Source of the DNA: Lepisosteus oculatus | Lineage: Eukaryota; Chordata; Actinopteri; Semionotiformes; Lepisosteidae | Direction of reading: 5' to 3' | Length of the DNA: 64,000 bases | Assembly: GCF_040954835.1 (NCBI RefSeq) | Contig: NC_090709.1 | Coordinates: 41,176,490-41,240,489, forward strand | Shown: one piece after another, positions 1 to 13,700 of the stretch | How positions within the stretch are numbered: the stretch's first letter is position 1 | Layout of the letters: the number at the start of each line of letters is the position of its first letter | Position numbers and translations under genes: made by a program | The notes under the pieces: generated by a model | Database searches by the model: none | What the model was told of the DNA's origin: nothing | The model's input: only the letters and a program-made list of their open reading frames with translations

Positions 1-3000
1 TGACTGCACTGTGATCTCTTTTTGCTGTGCTGATCTGTGGCTATACTACAATCAATTTGCTGTGCATGTCTGTGATTACGCTGGGATCTACTTGCTGTGC
101 AGGTCTGTGACTATTCTGGGATCTACTCACTGTGCTGGTCTGTGACTGCACTGTGATCTACTCACTGGGCTGGTCTGTGACTGCTCTGGGATCTACTCGC
201 TGTGCTGGTCTGTGACTGCACTGTGATCTACTCACTGGGCTGGTCTGTGACTGCACTGTGATCTACTCACTGGGCTGGTCTGTGACTGCACTGTGATCTA
301 TTTGCTGTGCTGGTCTGTGACTACACTGGGATCTACTCACTGTGCTGGTCTGTGACTGCTCTGGGATCTACTCACTGTGCTGGTCTGTGACTGCTCTGGG
401 ATCTACTCGCTGTGCTGGTCTGTGACTGCTCTGGGATCTACTCGCTGTGCTGGTCTGTGACTGCTCTGGGATCTACTCGCTGTGCTGGTCTGTGACTGCT
501 CTGGGATCTACTCGCTGTGCTGGTCTGTGACTGCTCTGGGATCTACTCGCTGTGCTGGTCTGTGACTGCTCTGGGATCTACTCGCTGTGCTGGTCTGTGA
601 CTGCTCTGGGATCTACTCGCTGTGCTGGTCTGTGACTGCTCTGGGATCTACTCGCTGTGCTGGTCTGTGACTGCTCTGGGATCTACTCGCTGTGCTGGTC
701 TGTGACTGCTCTGGGATCTACTCGCTGTGCTGGTCTGTGACTGCTCTGGGATCTACTCGCTGTGCTGGTCTGTGACTGCTCTGGGATCTACTCGCTGTGC
801 TGGTCTGTGACTGCACTGGGATCTATTCACTGTGCTTGTCTGTGACTGCACTGTGATCTCTTTTTGCTGTGCTGATCTGTGGCTATACTACAATCAATTT
901 GCTGTGCATGTCTGTGATTACGCTGGGATCTACTTGCTGTGCAGGTCTGTGACTATTCTGGGATCTACTCACTGTGCTGGTCTGTGACTGCACTGTGATC
1001 TACTCACTGGACTGGTCTGTGACTGCTCTGGGATCTACTCGCTGTGCTGGTCTGTGACTGCTCTGGGATCTACTCGCTGTGCTGGTCTGTGACTGCACTG
1101 TGATCTGTTCACCGTGGTGGTCTGTGATTACTCTGGGATCTACTTGCTGTGCTGGTCTGTGACTGCACTGGGATCTATTCACTGTGCTTGTCTGTGACTG
1201 CACTGTGATCTCTTTTTGCTGTGCTGATCTGTGGCTATACTACGATCAATTTGCTGTGCATGTCTGTGATTACGCTGGGATCTACTTGCTGTGCAGGTCT
1301 GTGACTGCACTGTGATCTACTCACTGGGCTGGTCTGTGACTGCACTGTGATCTACTCACTGGGCTGGTCTGTGACTGCACTGTGATCTATTTGCTGTGCA
1401 TGTTTGTGATGACGCTGGGATCTATTCACGGTGATGTTCAGTGACTACGATGGGATCTATTCGCTGTGCAGGTCTGTGACTACACTGGGATCTACTCACT
1501 GTGCTGGTCTGTGACTGCTCTGGGATCTACTCGCTGTGCTGGTCTGTGACTGCTCTGGGATCTACTCGCTGTGCTGGTCTGTGACTGCTCTGGGATCTAC
1601 TCGCTGTGCTGGTCTGTGACTGCACTGATCTACTCGCTGTGCTGGTCTGTGACTGCACTGTGATCTGTTCACCGTGGTGGTCTGTGATTACTCTGGGATC
1701 TACTTGCTGTGCTGGTCTGTGACTGCACTGGGATCTATTCACTGTGCTTGTCTGTGACTGCACTGTGATCTCTTTTTGCTGTGCTGATCTGTGGCTATAC
1801 TACAATCAATTTGCTGTGCATGTCTGTGATTACGCTGGGATCTACTTGCTGTGCAGGTCTGTGACTATTCTGGGATCTACTCACTGTGCTGGTCTGTGAC
1901 TGCACTGTGATCTACTCACTGGGCTGGTCTGTGACTGCTCTGGGATCTACTCGCTGTGCTGGTCTGTGACTGCACTGTGATCTACTCGCTGTGCTGGTCT
2001 GTGACTGCACTGTGATCTACTCACTGGGCTGGTCTGTGACTGCACTGTGATCTACTCACTGGGCTGGTCTGTGACTGCACTGTGATCTATTTGCTGTGCA
2101 TGTTTGTGATGACGCTGGGATCTATTCACGGTGATGTTCAGTGACTACGCTGGGATCTATTTGGTGTGCTGGTCTGTGATTACACTGGGATCTATTCGCT
2201 GTGCTGGTCTGTGACTACACTGGGATCTATTCGCTGTGCTGGTCTGTTAGTGCACTGGGATCTACTCGCTGTGCTGGTCTGTGACTACTCTGGGATCTAC
2301 TCGCTGTGCTGATCTGTGACCACACTGGAATCTATTGGCTGTCCTGGTCTGTGACTACTCTGGGATCTACTCACTGTCTTGGTCTGTGACTGCACTGGGA
2401 TCTATTTACTCTGTTGGTCTGTCACTGTACTGGGATCTACTCACTGTGCTGGTCTGTGACTGCACTGGGATCTATTCACTGTGCTTGTCTGTGACTGCAC
2501 TGTGATCTCTTTTTGCTGTGCTGATCTGTGGCTATACTACGATCAATTTGCTGTGCATGTCTGTGATTACGCTGGGATCTACTTGCTGTGCAGGTCTGTG
2601 ACTGCACTGTGATCTACTCACTGGGCTGGTCTGTGACTGCACTGTGATCTACTCACTGGGCTGGTCTGTGACTGCACTGTGATCTATTTGCTGTGCATGT
2701 TTGTGATGACGCTGGGATCTATTCACGGTGATGTTCAGTGACTACGATGGGATCTATTCGCTGTGCAGGTCTGTGACTACACTGGGATCTACTCACTGTG
2801 CTGGTCTGTGACTGCTCTGGGATCTACTCGCTGTGCTGGTCTGTGACTGCTCTGGGATCTACTCGATGTGCTGGTCTGTGACTGCTCTGGGATCTACTCG
2901 CTGTGCTGGTCTGTGACTGCACTGATCTACTCGCTGTGCTGGTCTGTGACTGCACTGTGATCTGTTCACCGTGGTGGTCTGTGACTGCACTGTGATCTGT

Positions 3001-5420
3001 TCACCGTGGTGGTCTGTGATTACTCTGGGATCTACTTGCTGTGCTGGTCTGTGACTGCACTGGGATCTATTCACTGTGCTTGTCTGTGACTGCACTGTGA
3101 TCTCTTTTTGCTGTGCTGATCTGTGGCTATACTACAATCAATTTGCTGTGCATGTCTGTGATTACGCTGGGATCTACTTGCTGTGCAGGTCTGTGACTAT
3201 TCTGGGATCTACTCACTGTGCTGGTCTGTGACTGCACTGTGATCTACTCACTGGGCTGGTCTGTGACTGCTCTGGGATCTACTCGCTGTGCTGGTCTGTG
3301 ACTGCACTGTGATCTACTCACTGGGCTGGTCTGTGACTGCACTGTGATCTACTCACTGGGCTGGTCTGTGACTGCACTGTGATCTATTTGCTGTGCTGGT
3401 CTGTGACTGCTCTGGGATCTACTCACTGTGCTGGTCTGTGACTGCTCTGGGATCTACTCGCTGTGCTGGTCTGTGACTGCTCTGGGATCTACTCGCTGTG
3501 CTGGTCTGTGACTGCTCTGGGATCTACTCGCTGTGCTGGTCTGTGACTGCTCTGGGATCTACTCGCTGTGCTGGTCTGTGACTGCTCTGGGATCTACTCG
3601 CTGTGCTGGTCTGTGACTGCTCTGGGATCTACTCGCTGTGCTGGTCTGTGACTGCTCTGGGATCTACTCGCTGTGCTGGTCTGTGACTGCTCTGGGATCT
3701 ACTCGCTGTGCTGGTCTGTGACTGCTCTGGGATCTACTCGCTGTGCTGGTCTGTGACTGCTCTGGGATCTACTCGCTGTGCTGGTCTGTGACTGCTCTGG
3801 GATCTACTCGCTGTGCTGGTCTGTGACTGCACTGGGATCTATTCACTGTGCTTGTCTGTGACTGCACTGTGATCTCTTTTTGCTGTGCTGATCTGTGGCT
3901 ATACTACAATCAATTTGCTGTGCATGTCTGTGATTACGCTGGGATCTACTTGCTGTGCAGGTCTGTGACTATTCTGGGATCTACTCACTGTGCTGGTCTG
4001 TGACTGCACTGTGATCTACTCACTGGGCTGGTCTGTGACTGCTCTGGGATCTACTCGCTGTGCTGGTCTGTGACTGCTCTGGGATCTACTCGCTGTGCTG
4101 GTCTGTGACTGCACTGTGATCTGTTCACCGTGGTGGTCTGTGATTACTCTGGGATCTACTTGCTGTGCTGGTCTGTGACTGCACTGGGATCTATTCACTG
4201 TGCTTGTCTGTGACTGCACTGTGATCTCTTTTTGCTGTGCTGATCTGTGGCTATACTACGATCAATTTGCTGTGCATGTCTGTGATTACGCTGGGATCTA
4301 CTTGCTGTGCAGGTCTGTGACTATTCTGGGATCTACTCACTGTGCTGGTCTGTGACTGCACTGTGATCTACTCACTGGGCTGGTCTGTGACTGCACTGTG
4401 ATCTATTTGCTGTGCATGTTTGTGATGACGCTGGGATCTATTCACGGTGATGTTCAGTGACTACGATGGGATCTATTCGCTGTGCAGGTCTGTGACTACA
4501 CTTGGATCTACTCACTGTGCTGGTCTGTTAGTGCACTGGGATCTACTCGCTGTGCTGGTCTGTGACTACTCTGGGATCTACTCGCTGTGCTGATCTGTGA
4601 CCACACTGGAATCTATTGGCTGTCCTGGTCTGTGACTACTCTGGGATCTACTCACTGTCTTGGTCTGTGACTGCACTGGGATCTATTTACTCTGTTGGTC
4701 TGTGACTGTACTGGGATCTACTCACTGTGCTGGTCTGTGACTGCACTGCGATCTATTCACTGTGCTTGTCTGTGACTGCACTGTGATCTCTTTTTGCTGT
4801 GCTGATCTGTGGCTATACTACGATCAATTTGCTGTGCATGTCTGTGATTACGCTGGGATCTACTTGCTGTGCAGGTCTGTGACTGCACTGTGATCTACTC
4901 ACTGGGCTGGTCTGTGACTGCACTGTGATCTACTCACTGGGCTGGTCTGTGACTGCACTGTGATCTATTTGCTGTGCATGTTTGTGATGACGCTGGGATC
5001 TATTCACGGTGATGTTCAGTGACTGCTCTGGGATCTACTCACTGTGCTGGTCTGACTGCTCTGGGATCTACTCGCTGTGCTGGTCTGACTGCTCTGGGAT
5101 CTACTCGCTGTGCTGGTCTGTGACTGCTCTGGGATCTACTCGCTGTGCTGGTCTGTGACTGCTCTGGGATCTACTCGCTGTGCTGGTCTGTGACTGCTCT
5201 GGGATCTACTCGCTGTGCTGGTCTGTGACTGCTCTGGGATCTACTCGCTGTGCTGGTCTGTGACTGCACTGATCTACTCGCTGTGCTGGTCTGTGACTGC
5301 ACTGTGATCTGTTCACCGTGGTGGTCTGTGATTACTCTGGGATCTACTTGCTGTGCTGGTCTGTGACTGCACTGGGATCTACTCGCTGTGCTGGTCTGTG
5401 GCTACACTAAAATAACTTGT
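1..5420. repeat. 35-bp tandem satellite with higher-order structure
   Basis: About 5.4 kb of a 35-bp unit (core tgtgactgctctgggatcta followed by ctcgctgtgctggtc). Runs of near-perfect units, for example 410-800 and 3,400-3,820, alternate with diverged ones. A distinctive variant carrying gatctctttttgctg recurs at about 1, 843, 1195, 1755, 2492, 3087, 3859, 4211 and 4773. The spacings (842, 352, 560, 737, 595, 772, 352, 562) are close to multiples of 35, so the array has higher-order blocks. The array enters from outside the window. Small minus-strand open frames here are by-products of the repeat; no gene is visible. Confidence 0.95.
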
Positions 5421-6400
5421 GTTGCAAACCAACAGTGAACTTTCATTTGTTTCAGGAAATGAAAAGACAACACAATCAAGATGCAAAGCTCTTTAATTTC
5501 TGATAAAAGTTCAATGACAAAATGATTATTTATTATCTACGTATTGTTTCTCCTGAATTAGAAACAAATAGTATAGGAAATACTATTTAAGTTTATATTT
5601 AAATTTAATTATCAGTCCCAAAGTTTTTAATATATTTTTTAAGAAATTAAACTTATGGGGGACCGCGATCCCATTTTCTCAGTTATCAAACCTTGGTAAG
5701 AAAATAAATTCATTTTTACTGAATGTAAAGTTTTTATAAATTTTGAATTGAGCACAAAATCGTGAACCGTGTAAAAGGACTGTAAGTCGCCATGCTGTTA
5801 GTCACAGTTCGATTCCATGACCTGCGAGGTGAGGCGGCCCTTCCTGCTCACTAGTCCCTGTGATGACTAATGTCCTGGGGTGGACAAGCAGGTAAGTAGA
5901 GGTTGTGCAGCAGATATTTCACCACAGAGATGTTCCAACGTGATGCACGCAGAGTTAACAAGTAGTGCTTGTGGATAAACCCGTCTGGAGGCGGAGAGCA
6001 GTGTTTTCTACTGGATTAGAAGGGCTGTGCTCACAGGCCTGCTTGTGTACAGGGTCGCAGGGCCTGCTTGTGTACAGGGTCGCAGGGCCTGCTTGTGTAC
6101 AGGGTCGCAGGGCCTGCTTGTGTACAGGGTCGCAGGCCCGCTTCACCTCACCAGAGTTTTTTTTTGCCTTGCTGTGAATCCTAGAATACGGCACTGCACA
6201 GACCTGGAAGTTTAATCTATTTATGGATGTAAATTGGAGGTTTTACAAGTTACTGTGTACATTTGACTTTTATTGCGGTTTAAAATGCACTCATCGGTGC
6301 TGCTTCTTTCTAACCCTCTGAAATATAACAGTAGCTGTGAGGACAGGACAGGAGGCCCTCCACCAAAACCTAATTAAATATTTTTCACGTTTAAATTAAA
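5421..6400. other. AT-rich non-repetitive stretch, no gene seen
   Basis: Sequence changes abruptly from satellite to AT-rich DNA at about 5,420. No convincing exon is visible. A short stretch at 5,804-5,815 (agttcgattcc) resembles a tRNA B box, but no matching A box or fold is evident. Otherwise I see nothing here except the 25-bp array listed separately. Confidence 0.5.
6037..6137. repeat. 25-bp minisatellite, four copies
   Basis: Four almost perfect copies of a 25-bp unit containing tgtgtacagggtcgcagg. Because 25 is not divisible by three, the overlapping plus-strand open frames cycle through all frames. They are not a gene. Confidence 0.9.
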
Positions 6401-6639
6401 GTTGTGAATAGAAATGAATTTACGTTTTACAGCAGAACCTTACTTTCATAGTAAGAAATGCAGCACAGAAGCACAGAGATCAAGACTGAAGAATGCTGGA
6501 TATCTGTTGAGTCTTTGCCAAGACGTGAAAGGACGCAGACATCATCTGGGAGTGGGAAATGTGGTTTTGCAGGAGGAGAGATCTGCTCAGTCAAAAGCAG
6601 GGTGTCCATCTTGCAACTGCATTTCGCTGGTGTGACGGA

Positions 6640-7345
6640 CAGGACTCACACTGTTCACCCTACAAGAGACACACTGAGAGTCAGTCAGGGGCGTGTCGCT
6701 GGTGTGTGACGGTCAGGACTCACGCTGAGAGTCAGACAGGGGCGTGTCGCTGGTGTGTGACAGTCAGGACTCACACTGAGAGTCAGACAGGGGCGTGTCG
6801 CTGGTGTGTGACAGTCAGGACTCACTCTGAGAATCAGACAGGGGCGTGTCGCTGGTGTGTGACAGGACTCACACTGAGAGTCAGACAGGCGTGTCACTGG
6901 TGTGTGACAGTCAGGACTCACTCTGAGAGTCAGACAGGGGCGTGTCGCTGGTGTGTGACAGTCAGGACTCACACTGAGAGTCAGACAGGGGCGTGTCGCT
7001 GGTGTGTGACAGTCAGGACTCACGCTGAGAGTCAGACAGGGGCGTGTCGCTGGTGTGTGACAGTCAGGACTCACTCTGAGAGTCAGACAGGGGCGTGTCG
7101 CTGGTGTGTGACAGTCAGGACTCACACAGAGTCAGACAGGGGCGTGTCGCTGGTGTGTGACAGTCAGGACTCACTCAGAGTCAGACAGGGGCGTGTCGCT
7201 GGTGTGTGACAGTCAGGACTCACGCTGAGAGTCAGACAGGGGCGTGTTGCTGGTGTGCGACAGTCACGACTCACTCTGAGAGTCAGACAGGGGCGTGTCG
7301 CTGGTGTGTGACAGTCAGGACTCACTCTGAGAGTCAGACAGGGGC
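6640..7345. repeat. 51-bp minisatellite abutting lectin A
   Basis: About 13 copies of a 51-bp unit (core gtgtgtgacagtcaggactc, then a gagagtcagacaggggcgtg segment). The unit is a multiple of three, so the array stays open on both strands and mimics a 17-residue repeat protein. It starts about 20 bp beyond the splice donor of the fifth CTLD exon of lectin A. It is absent at the equivalent place in lectin B (62.4-62.8 kb). Confidence 0.93.
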
Positions 7346-7364
7346 AGTAAAGGAGTCTCAGTAC

Positions 7365-7718
7365 CTCTGTAGCAGATGAAGCTGAGCTTCTCCTCACAGT
7401 CACGGTTGGTCCAGCTGCCCCCTCTGTCTCTGTCCAGGGCCCCACAGTAGCTGTTAGTTGTGCACTGATGGTCTCCCCCTGTACCCCAGTTCTGATAATT
7501 AAGCGGTTGGCCATTCACCCAGAACCAGAACCCGAAGATCTGACTCTGTCGCAGGCCCAGCCAGACCAGGCTGGACTCAGCAGACTGGGCCTCTTCAGCA
7601 GCGTAGCTCTGCTCCTGGTGTGACTGGATATCCGCCAGGCCAGTGTGGTGAGTCTGACAGTGATCCAGGGCCTCAGCCCAGGACTTCTCCTCTCTCACCA
7701 GGACGAGCTCTCTGGTGT
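7365..7718 (-). CDS. Lectin A exon 6: CTLD5
   Basis: 354 bp, phase 1, acceptor CTTCCAG at 7,719 and donor GTACTGAG at 7,364. Motifs: SWAEALDHCQTHHTGLADI, VWLGLRQ, WVNGQPLNYQNW, CGALDRDRGGSWTNRDC, LSFICY. The core disulfide cysteines are present. Homology with copy B stops just past this donor, where the 51-bp array begins. Confidence 0.87.
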
Positions 7719-10700
7719 CTGGAAGAGAGCAGGAGAGACTGTCAGAGACGTGGCAGCCGAGTAGGTCTGAGTTCAATCAGTCGATCGCAGCTCAGATCAG
7801 ATAAGCAATGCCAGCAAAAATCATTAAATCACTTAACCCCAGACCGATCAATCAGTTTCTACACCAGGAGTCTCCTGACTGATGTTAGTGCAGCGTCTGT
7901 GAGCTGCCCTCTCCAGTTTCTACACCAGGAGTCTCCTGACTGATGTTAGTGCAGCGTCTGTGAGCTGTCCTGGCCAGTTTCTACACCAGGAGTCTCCTGA
8001 CTGATGTTAGTGCAGCGTCTGTGAGCTGTCCTCTCCAGTTTCTACACCAGGAGTCTCCTGACTGATGTTAGTGCAGCGTCTGTGAGCTGTCCTGGCCAGT
8101 TTCTACACCAGGAGTCTCCTGATTGATGTTAGTGCAGCGTCTGTGAGCTGTCCTGGCCAGTTTCTACACCAGGAGTCTCCTGATTGATGTTAGTGCAGCG
8201 TCTGTGAGCTGTCCTGGCCAGTTTCTACACCAGGAGTCTCCTGATTGATGTTAGTGCAGCGTCTGTGAGCTGTCCTGGCCAGTTTCTACACCAGGAGTCT
8301 CCTTGATTGATATTATTTCCCTTCAAGACACGAACCCAAGTGGAAAACGAGCCGTCCTCACCCCAGTGACAGAAGAAGGGTCTGATCTCACTGCAGTCTG
8401 TCTCTGTCCATCTGCCTCTCGGGCTGTGCTGCAGGTCCACCTGCGCACATCTCTGTCCACCTGCTGACCCAGACTGCCCTCCTGTCCAGTTCCAGGGCTC
8501 ATTGTACAGGCCGATCCACACCCTGTGACCCTGCGCTGACCTCCAAACCGCCTCATTCTCACTCTGGTTCCTCACACTGACCAGCTCTGTGTGATTCTGT
8601 CTGCAGAGACTCTGGGCTTCAGTCCAGGTCTGGTTGAGTTCAATCAGGGTGACGTTACTGCGCTCTGAGCAGACAAGAAAATTTATCAGTGAGTCAAAAT
8701 GTCAGTGAGATACTGGAGTGATGGACTGTCCTCTTACCTGTGTCGAGTGACAGTGGTAAAGTGTGTCTCTGATTTAGAGCAGAGAGACGTCAGTGAGACA
8801 CTGGTGTGATGGACTGTCTTACCTGTGTTGAGTGACAGTGGTTAAGTGTGTCTCTGATTCAGAGCAGAGAGACGTCAGTGAGACACTGGTGTGATGGACT
8901 GTCCTCTTACCTGTGTTGAGTGACAGTGGTGAAGTGTGTCTCTGATTCAGAGCAGAGAGATGTCAGTGAGACACCAGTGTGATGGACTGTCCTCTTACCT
9001 GTCTTGTTGAGACACATGAAGTAGTTTCTCTCCTGACAGTCTCTCTCTTCCCATCCTCCCTCAGAGTCCATCAGCACACAGACGTGCCCCTCGGTTTGAG
9101 TGTAGGGGCTCCCTGCAGCTCCCCCAGACCCCGGGACTCTCTGTGTGTTCTTATACAGACCAATCCAGGCTCCTCCTTCATCACCAGTGTTTGTGAGGTT
9201 GAGAAGTTGTCTCTGCTGCTCCTCAGTGAACACAGTGACCAGGTCTGTGTGATTGTACCGGCAGTATTCCTGAGCTTGAACCCATGACAGTTTATAGCGT
9301 ATGAAGTGGAACTGGTCAGAGGAGTCTGTAGCTGTAAATAAATGAACAAGATGAATGCTCCCAAACTTTCTCTGTTCTCTAAGTTTCCAGATTCACCAGT
9401 CTGGAGAAGGAGCCTGACTCTTGTCAGATATTTCAGTCAGTCAGACACTGAGCGGACAAACAGCCCACTGCTGTCGTCATGGTCTCTGTCTGTGACCCTG
9501 AGTGACACCGGAGCGAGCAGGAGGAGTGGAGTGACACCGGAGCGAGCAGGAGGAGTGGAGTGACACCGGAGCGAGCAGGAGGAGTGGAGTGACACAGGAG
9601 CGAGCAGGAGGAGTGGAGTGACACAGGAGCGAGCAGGAGGAGTGACACCGGAGCGGGCAGGAGGAGTGACACCGGAGCGGGCAGGAGGAGTGGAGTGACA
9701 CCGGAGCGAGCAGGAGGAGTGGAGGGACACCGGAGCGAGCAGGAGGAGTGGAGGGACACCGGAGCGAGCAGGAGGAGTGGAGGGACACTGGAGCGAGCAG
9801 GAGGAGTGGAGGGACACTGGAGCGAGCAGGAGGAGTGGAGGGACACTGGAGCGAGCAGGAGGAGTGGAGGGACACTGGAGCGAGCAGGAGGAGTGGAGGG
9901 ACACTGGAGCGAGCAGGAGGAGTGGAGTGACACCGGAGCGAGCAGGAGGAGTGGAGGGACACCGGAGCGAGCAGGAGGAGTGGAGGGACACCGGAGCGAG
10001 CAGGAGGAGTGGAGGGACACCGGAGCGAGCAGGAGGAGTGGAGTGACACCGGAGCGAGCAGGAGGAGTGGAGGGACACAGGAGCGAGCAGGAGGAGTGGA
10101 GGGACACTGGAGCGAGCAGGAGGAGTGGAGGGACACCGGAGCGGGCAGGAGGAGTGGAGTGACACCGGAGCGGGCAGGAGGAGTGGAGTGACACAGGAGC
10201 GAGCAGGAGGAGTGGAGTGACACCGGAGCGGGCAGGAGGAGTGGAGTGACACAGGAGCGAGCAGGAGGAGTGGAGTGACACAGGAGCGAGCAGGAGGAGT
10301 GGAGGGACACCGGAGCGAGCAGGAGGAGTGGAGGGACACCGGAGCGAGCAGGAGGAGTGACACCGGAGCGAGCAGGAGGAGTGACACTGGAGCGAGCAGG
10401 AGGAGTGGAGTGACACCGGAGCGAGCAGGAGGAGTGGAGGGACACCGGAGCGAGCAGGAGGAGTGGAGGGACACCGGAGCGAGCAGGAGGAGTGGAGAGA
10501 CACCGGAGCGAGCAGGAGGAGTGGAGGGACACTGGAGCGAGCAGGAGGAGTGGAGGGACACTGGAGCGAGCAGGAGGAGTGGAGGGACACCGGAGCGAGC
10601 AGGAGGAGTGACACCGGAGCGAGCAGGAGGAGTGACACCGGAGCGAGCAGGAGGAGTGACACCGGAGCGAGCAGGAGGAGTGACACCGGAGCGAGCAGGA

Positions 10701-13700
10701 GGAGTGGAGTGACACCGGAGCGAGCAGGAGGAGTGGAGTGACACCGGAGCGAGCAGGAGGAGTGGAGGGACACCGGAGCGAGCAGGAGGAGTGGAGGGAC
10801 ACCGGAGCGAGCAGGAGGAGTGACACCGGAGCGAGCAGGAGGAGTGGAGTGACACAGGAGCGAGCAGGAGGAGTGGAGGGACACTGGAGCGAGCAGGAGG
10901 AGTGGAGTGACACTGGAGCGAGCAGGAGGAGTGGAGGGACACTGGAGCGAGCAGGAGGAGTGGAGTGACACTGGAGCGAGCAGGAGGAGTGGAGGGACAC
11001 TGGAGCGAGCAGGAGGAGTGGAGGGACACTGGAGCGAGCAGGAGGAGTGGAGGGACACAGGAGCGAGCAGGAGGAGTGGAGTGACACCGGAGCGAGCAGG
11101 AGGAGTGGAGGGACACCGGAGCGAGCAGGAGGAGTGGAGGGACACCGGAGCGAGCAGGAGGAGTGGAGTGACACCGGAGCGAGCAGGAGGAGTGGAGTGA
11201 CACCGGAGCGAGCAGGAGGAGTGGAGTGACACCGGAGCGAGCAGGAGGAGTGGAGTGACACAGGAGAGAGCAGGAGGAGTGGAGGGACACTGGAGCGAGC
11301 AGGAGGAGTGGAGGGACACTGGAGCGAGCAGGAGGAGTGGAGGGACACTGGAGCGAGCAGGAGGAGTGGAGGGACACTGGAGCGAGCAGGAGGAGGGACA
11401 CCGGAGCGAGCAGGAGGAGTGACACAGGAGCGAGCAGGAGGAGTGGAGTGACACTGGAGCGAGCAGGAGGAGTGGAGGGACACTGGAGCGAGCAGGAGGA
11501 GAGGAGAGACACCGGAGCGAGCAGGAGGAGTGGAGTGACACCGGAGCGAGCAGGAGGAGTGGAGTGACACCGGAGCGAGCAGGAGGAGTGGAGTGACACC
11601 GGAGCGAGCAGGAGGAGTGGAGGGACACCGGAGCGAGCAGGAGGAGTGGAGGGACACCGTAGCGAGCAGGAGGAGTGGAGGGACACCGGAGCGAGCAGGA
11701 GGAGGGACACTGGAGCGAGCAGGAGGAGGGACACTGGAGTGAGCAGGAGGAGTGGAGGGACACTGGAGCGAGCAGGAGGAGGGACACTGGAGCGAGCAGG
11801 AGGAGTGACACAGGAGCGAGCAGGAGGAGTGACACTGGAGCGAGCAGGAGGAGTGCAGGGACACCGGAGCGAGCAGGAGGAGTGGAGGGACACTGGAGCG
11901 AGCAGGAGGAGTGGAGGGACACTGGAGCGAGCAGGAGGAGTGGAGGGACACTGGAGCGAGCAGGAGGAGTGGAGGGACACTGGAGCGAGCAGGAGGACTG
12001 GAGGGACACAGGAGCGAGCAGGAGGAGTGGAGGGACACTGGAGCGAGCAGGAGGAGTGACACCGGAGCGAGCAGGAGGAGTGGAGGGACACCGGAGCGAG
12101 CAGGAGGAGTGACACAGGAGCGAGCAGGAGGAGTGGAGTGACACCGGAGCGAGCAGGAGGAGTGGAGTGACACCGGAGCGAGCAGGAGGAGTGGAGTGAC
12201 ACCGGAGCGAGCAGGAGGAGTGGAGTGACACCGGAGCGAGCAGGAGGAGTGGAGTGACACCGGAGCGAGCAGGAGGAGTGGAGTGACACCGGAGCGAGCA
12301 GGAGGAGTGACACCGGAGCGAGCAGGAGGAGTGACACAGGAGCGAGCAGGAGGAGTGGAGTGACACAGGAGCGAGCAGGAGGAGTGGAGGGACACAGGAG
12401 CGAGCAGGAGGAGTGGAGGGACACCGGAGCGAGCAGGAGGAGTGGAGGGACACCGGAGCGAGCAGGAGGAGTGACACCGGAGCGAGCAGGAGGAGTGGAG
12501 TGACACCGGAGCGAGCAGGAGGAGTGGAGGGACACCGGAGCGAGCAGGAGGAGTGGAGTGACACTGGAGCGAGCAGGAGGAGGGACACCGGAGCGAGCAG
12601 GAGGAGTGACACAGGAGCGAGCAGGAGGAGTGGAGTGACACTGGAGCGAGCAGGAGGAGTGGAGGGACACTGGAGCGAGCAGGAGGAGAGGAGAGACACA
12701 GGAGCGAGCAGGAGGAGTGGAGTGACACAGGAGCGAGCAGGAGGAGTGGAGTGACACCGGAGCGAGCAGGAGGAGTGGAGTGACACCGGAGCGAGCAGGA
12801 GGAGTGGAGTGACACCGGAGCGAGCAGGAGGAGTGGAGGGACACCGGAGCGAGCAGGAGGAGTGGAGGGACACCGGAGCGAGCAGGAGGAGTGGAGGGAC
12901 ACCGGAGCGAGCAGGAGGAGAGGAGGGACACTGGAGCGAGCAGGAGGAGGGACACTGGAGTGAGCAGGAGGAGTGGAGGGACACAGGAGCGAGCAGGAGG
13001 AGGGACACAGGAGCGAGCAGGAGGAGGGACACTGGAGCGAGCAGGAGGAGTGACACAGGAGCGAGCAGGAGGAGTGACACTGGAGCGAGCAGGAGGAGTG
13101 CAGGGACACCGGAGCGAGCAGGAGGAGTGGAGGGACACTGGAGCGAGCAGGAGGAGTGGAGGGACACTGGAGCGAGCAGGAGGAGTGGAGTGACACAGGA
13201 GCGAGCAGGAGGAGTGGAGGGACACTGGAGCGAGCAGGAGGAGTGGAGGGACACTGGAGCGAGCAGGAGGAGTGGAGGGACACAGGAGCGAGCAGGAGGA
13301 GTGACACCGGAGCGAGCAGGAGGAGTGACACAGGAGCGAGCAGGAGGAGTGGAGGGACACTGGAGCGAGCAGGAGGAGTGGAGTGACACAGGAGCGAGCA
13401 GGAGGAGGGACACTGGAGCGAGCAGGAGGAGTGGAGGGACACTGGAGCGAGCAGGAGGAGTGGAGGGACACTGGAGCGAGCAGGAGGAGTGGAGTGACAC
13501 TGGAGCGAGCAGGAGGAGTGGAGTGACACTGGAGCGAGCAGGAGGAGTGGAGTGACACTGGAGCGAGCAGGAGGAGTGGAGTGACACAGGAGCGAGCAGG
13601 AGGAGTGGAGGGACACTGGAGCGAGCAGGAGGAGTGGAGGGTTACTGGAGCGAGCAGGAGGAGTGGAGTGACACAGGAGCGAGCAGGAGGAGTGGAGGGA

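Noticed and set aside
1..5420. CRISPR-like array of regular repeats
   Set aside because: Repeat units are contiguous with no unique spacers, the host is a vertebrate and no cas genes are present.
6559..7209. 216-codon plus-strand frame with a 17-residue repeat
   Set aside because: The unit is 51 bp, divisible by three, so any open unit stays open. The opposite strand is open as well. No start context or exon structure supports a gene.
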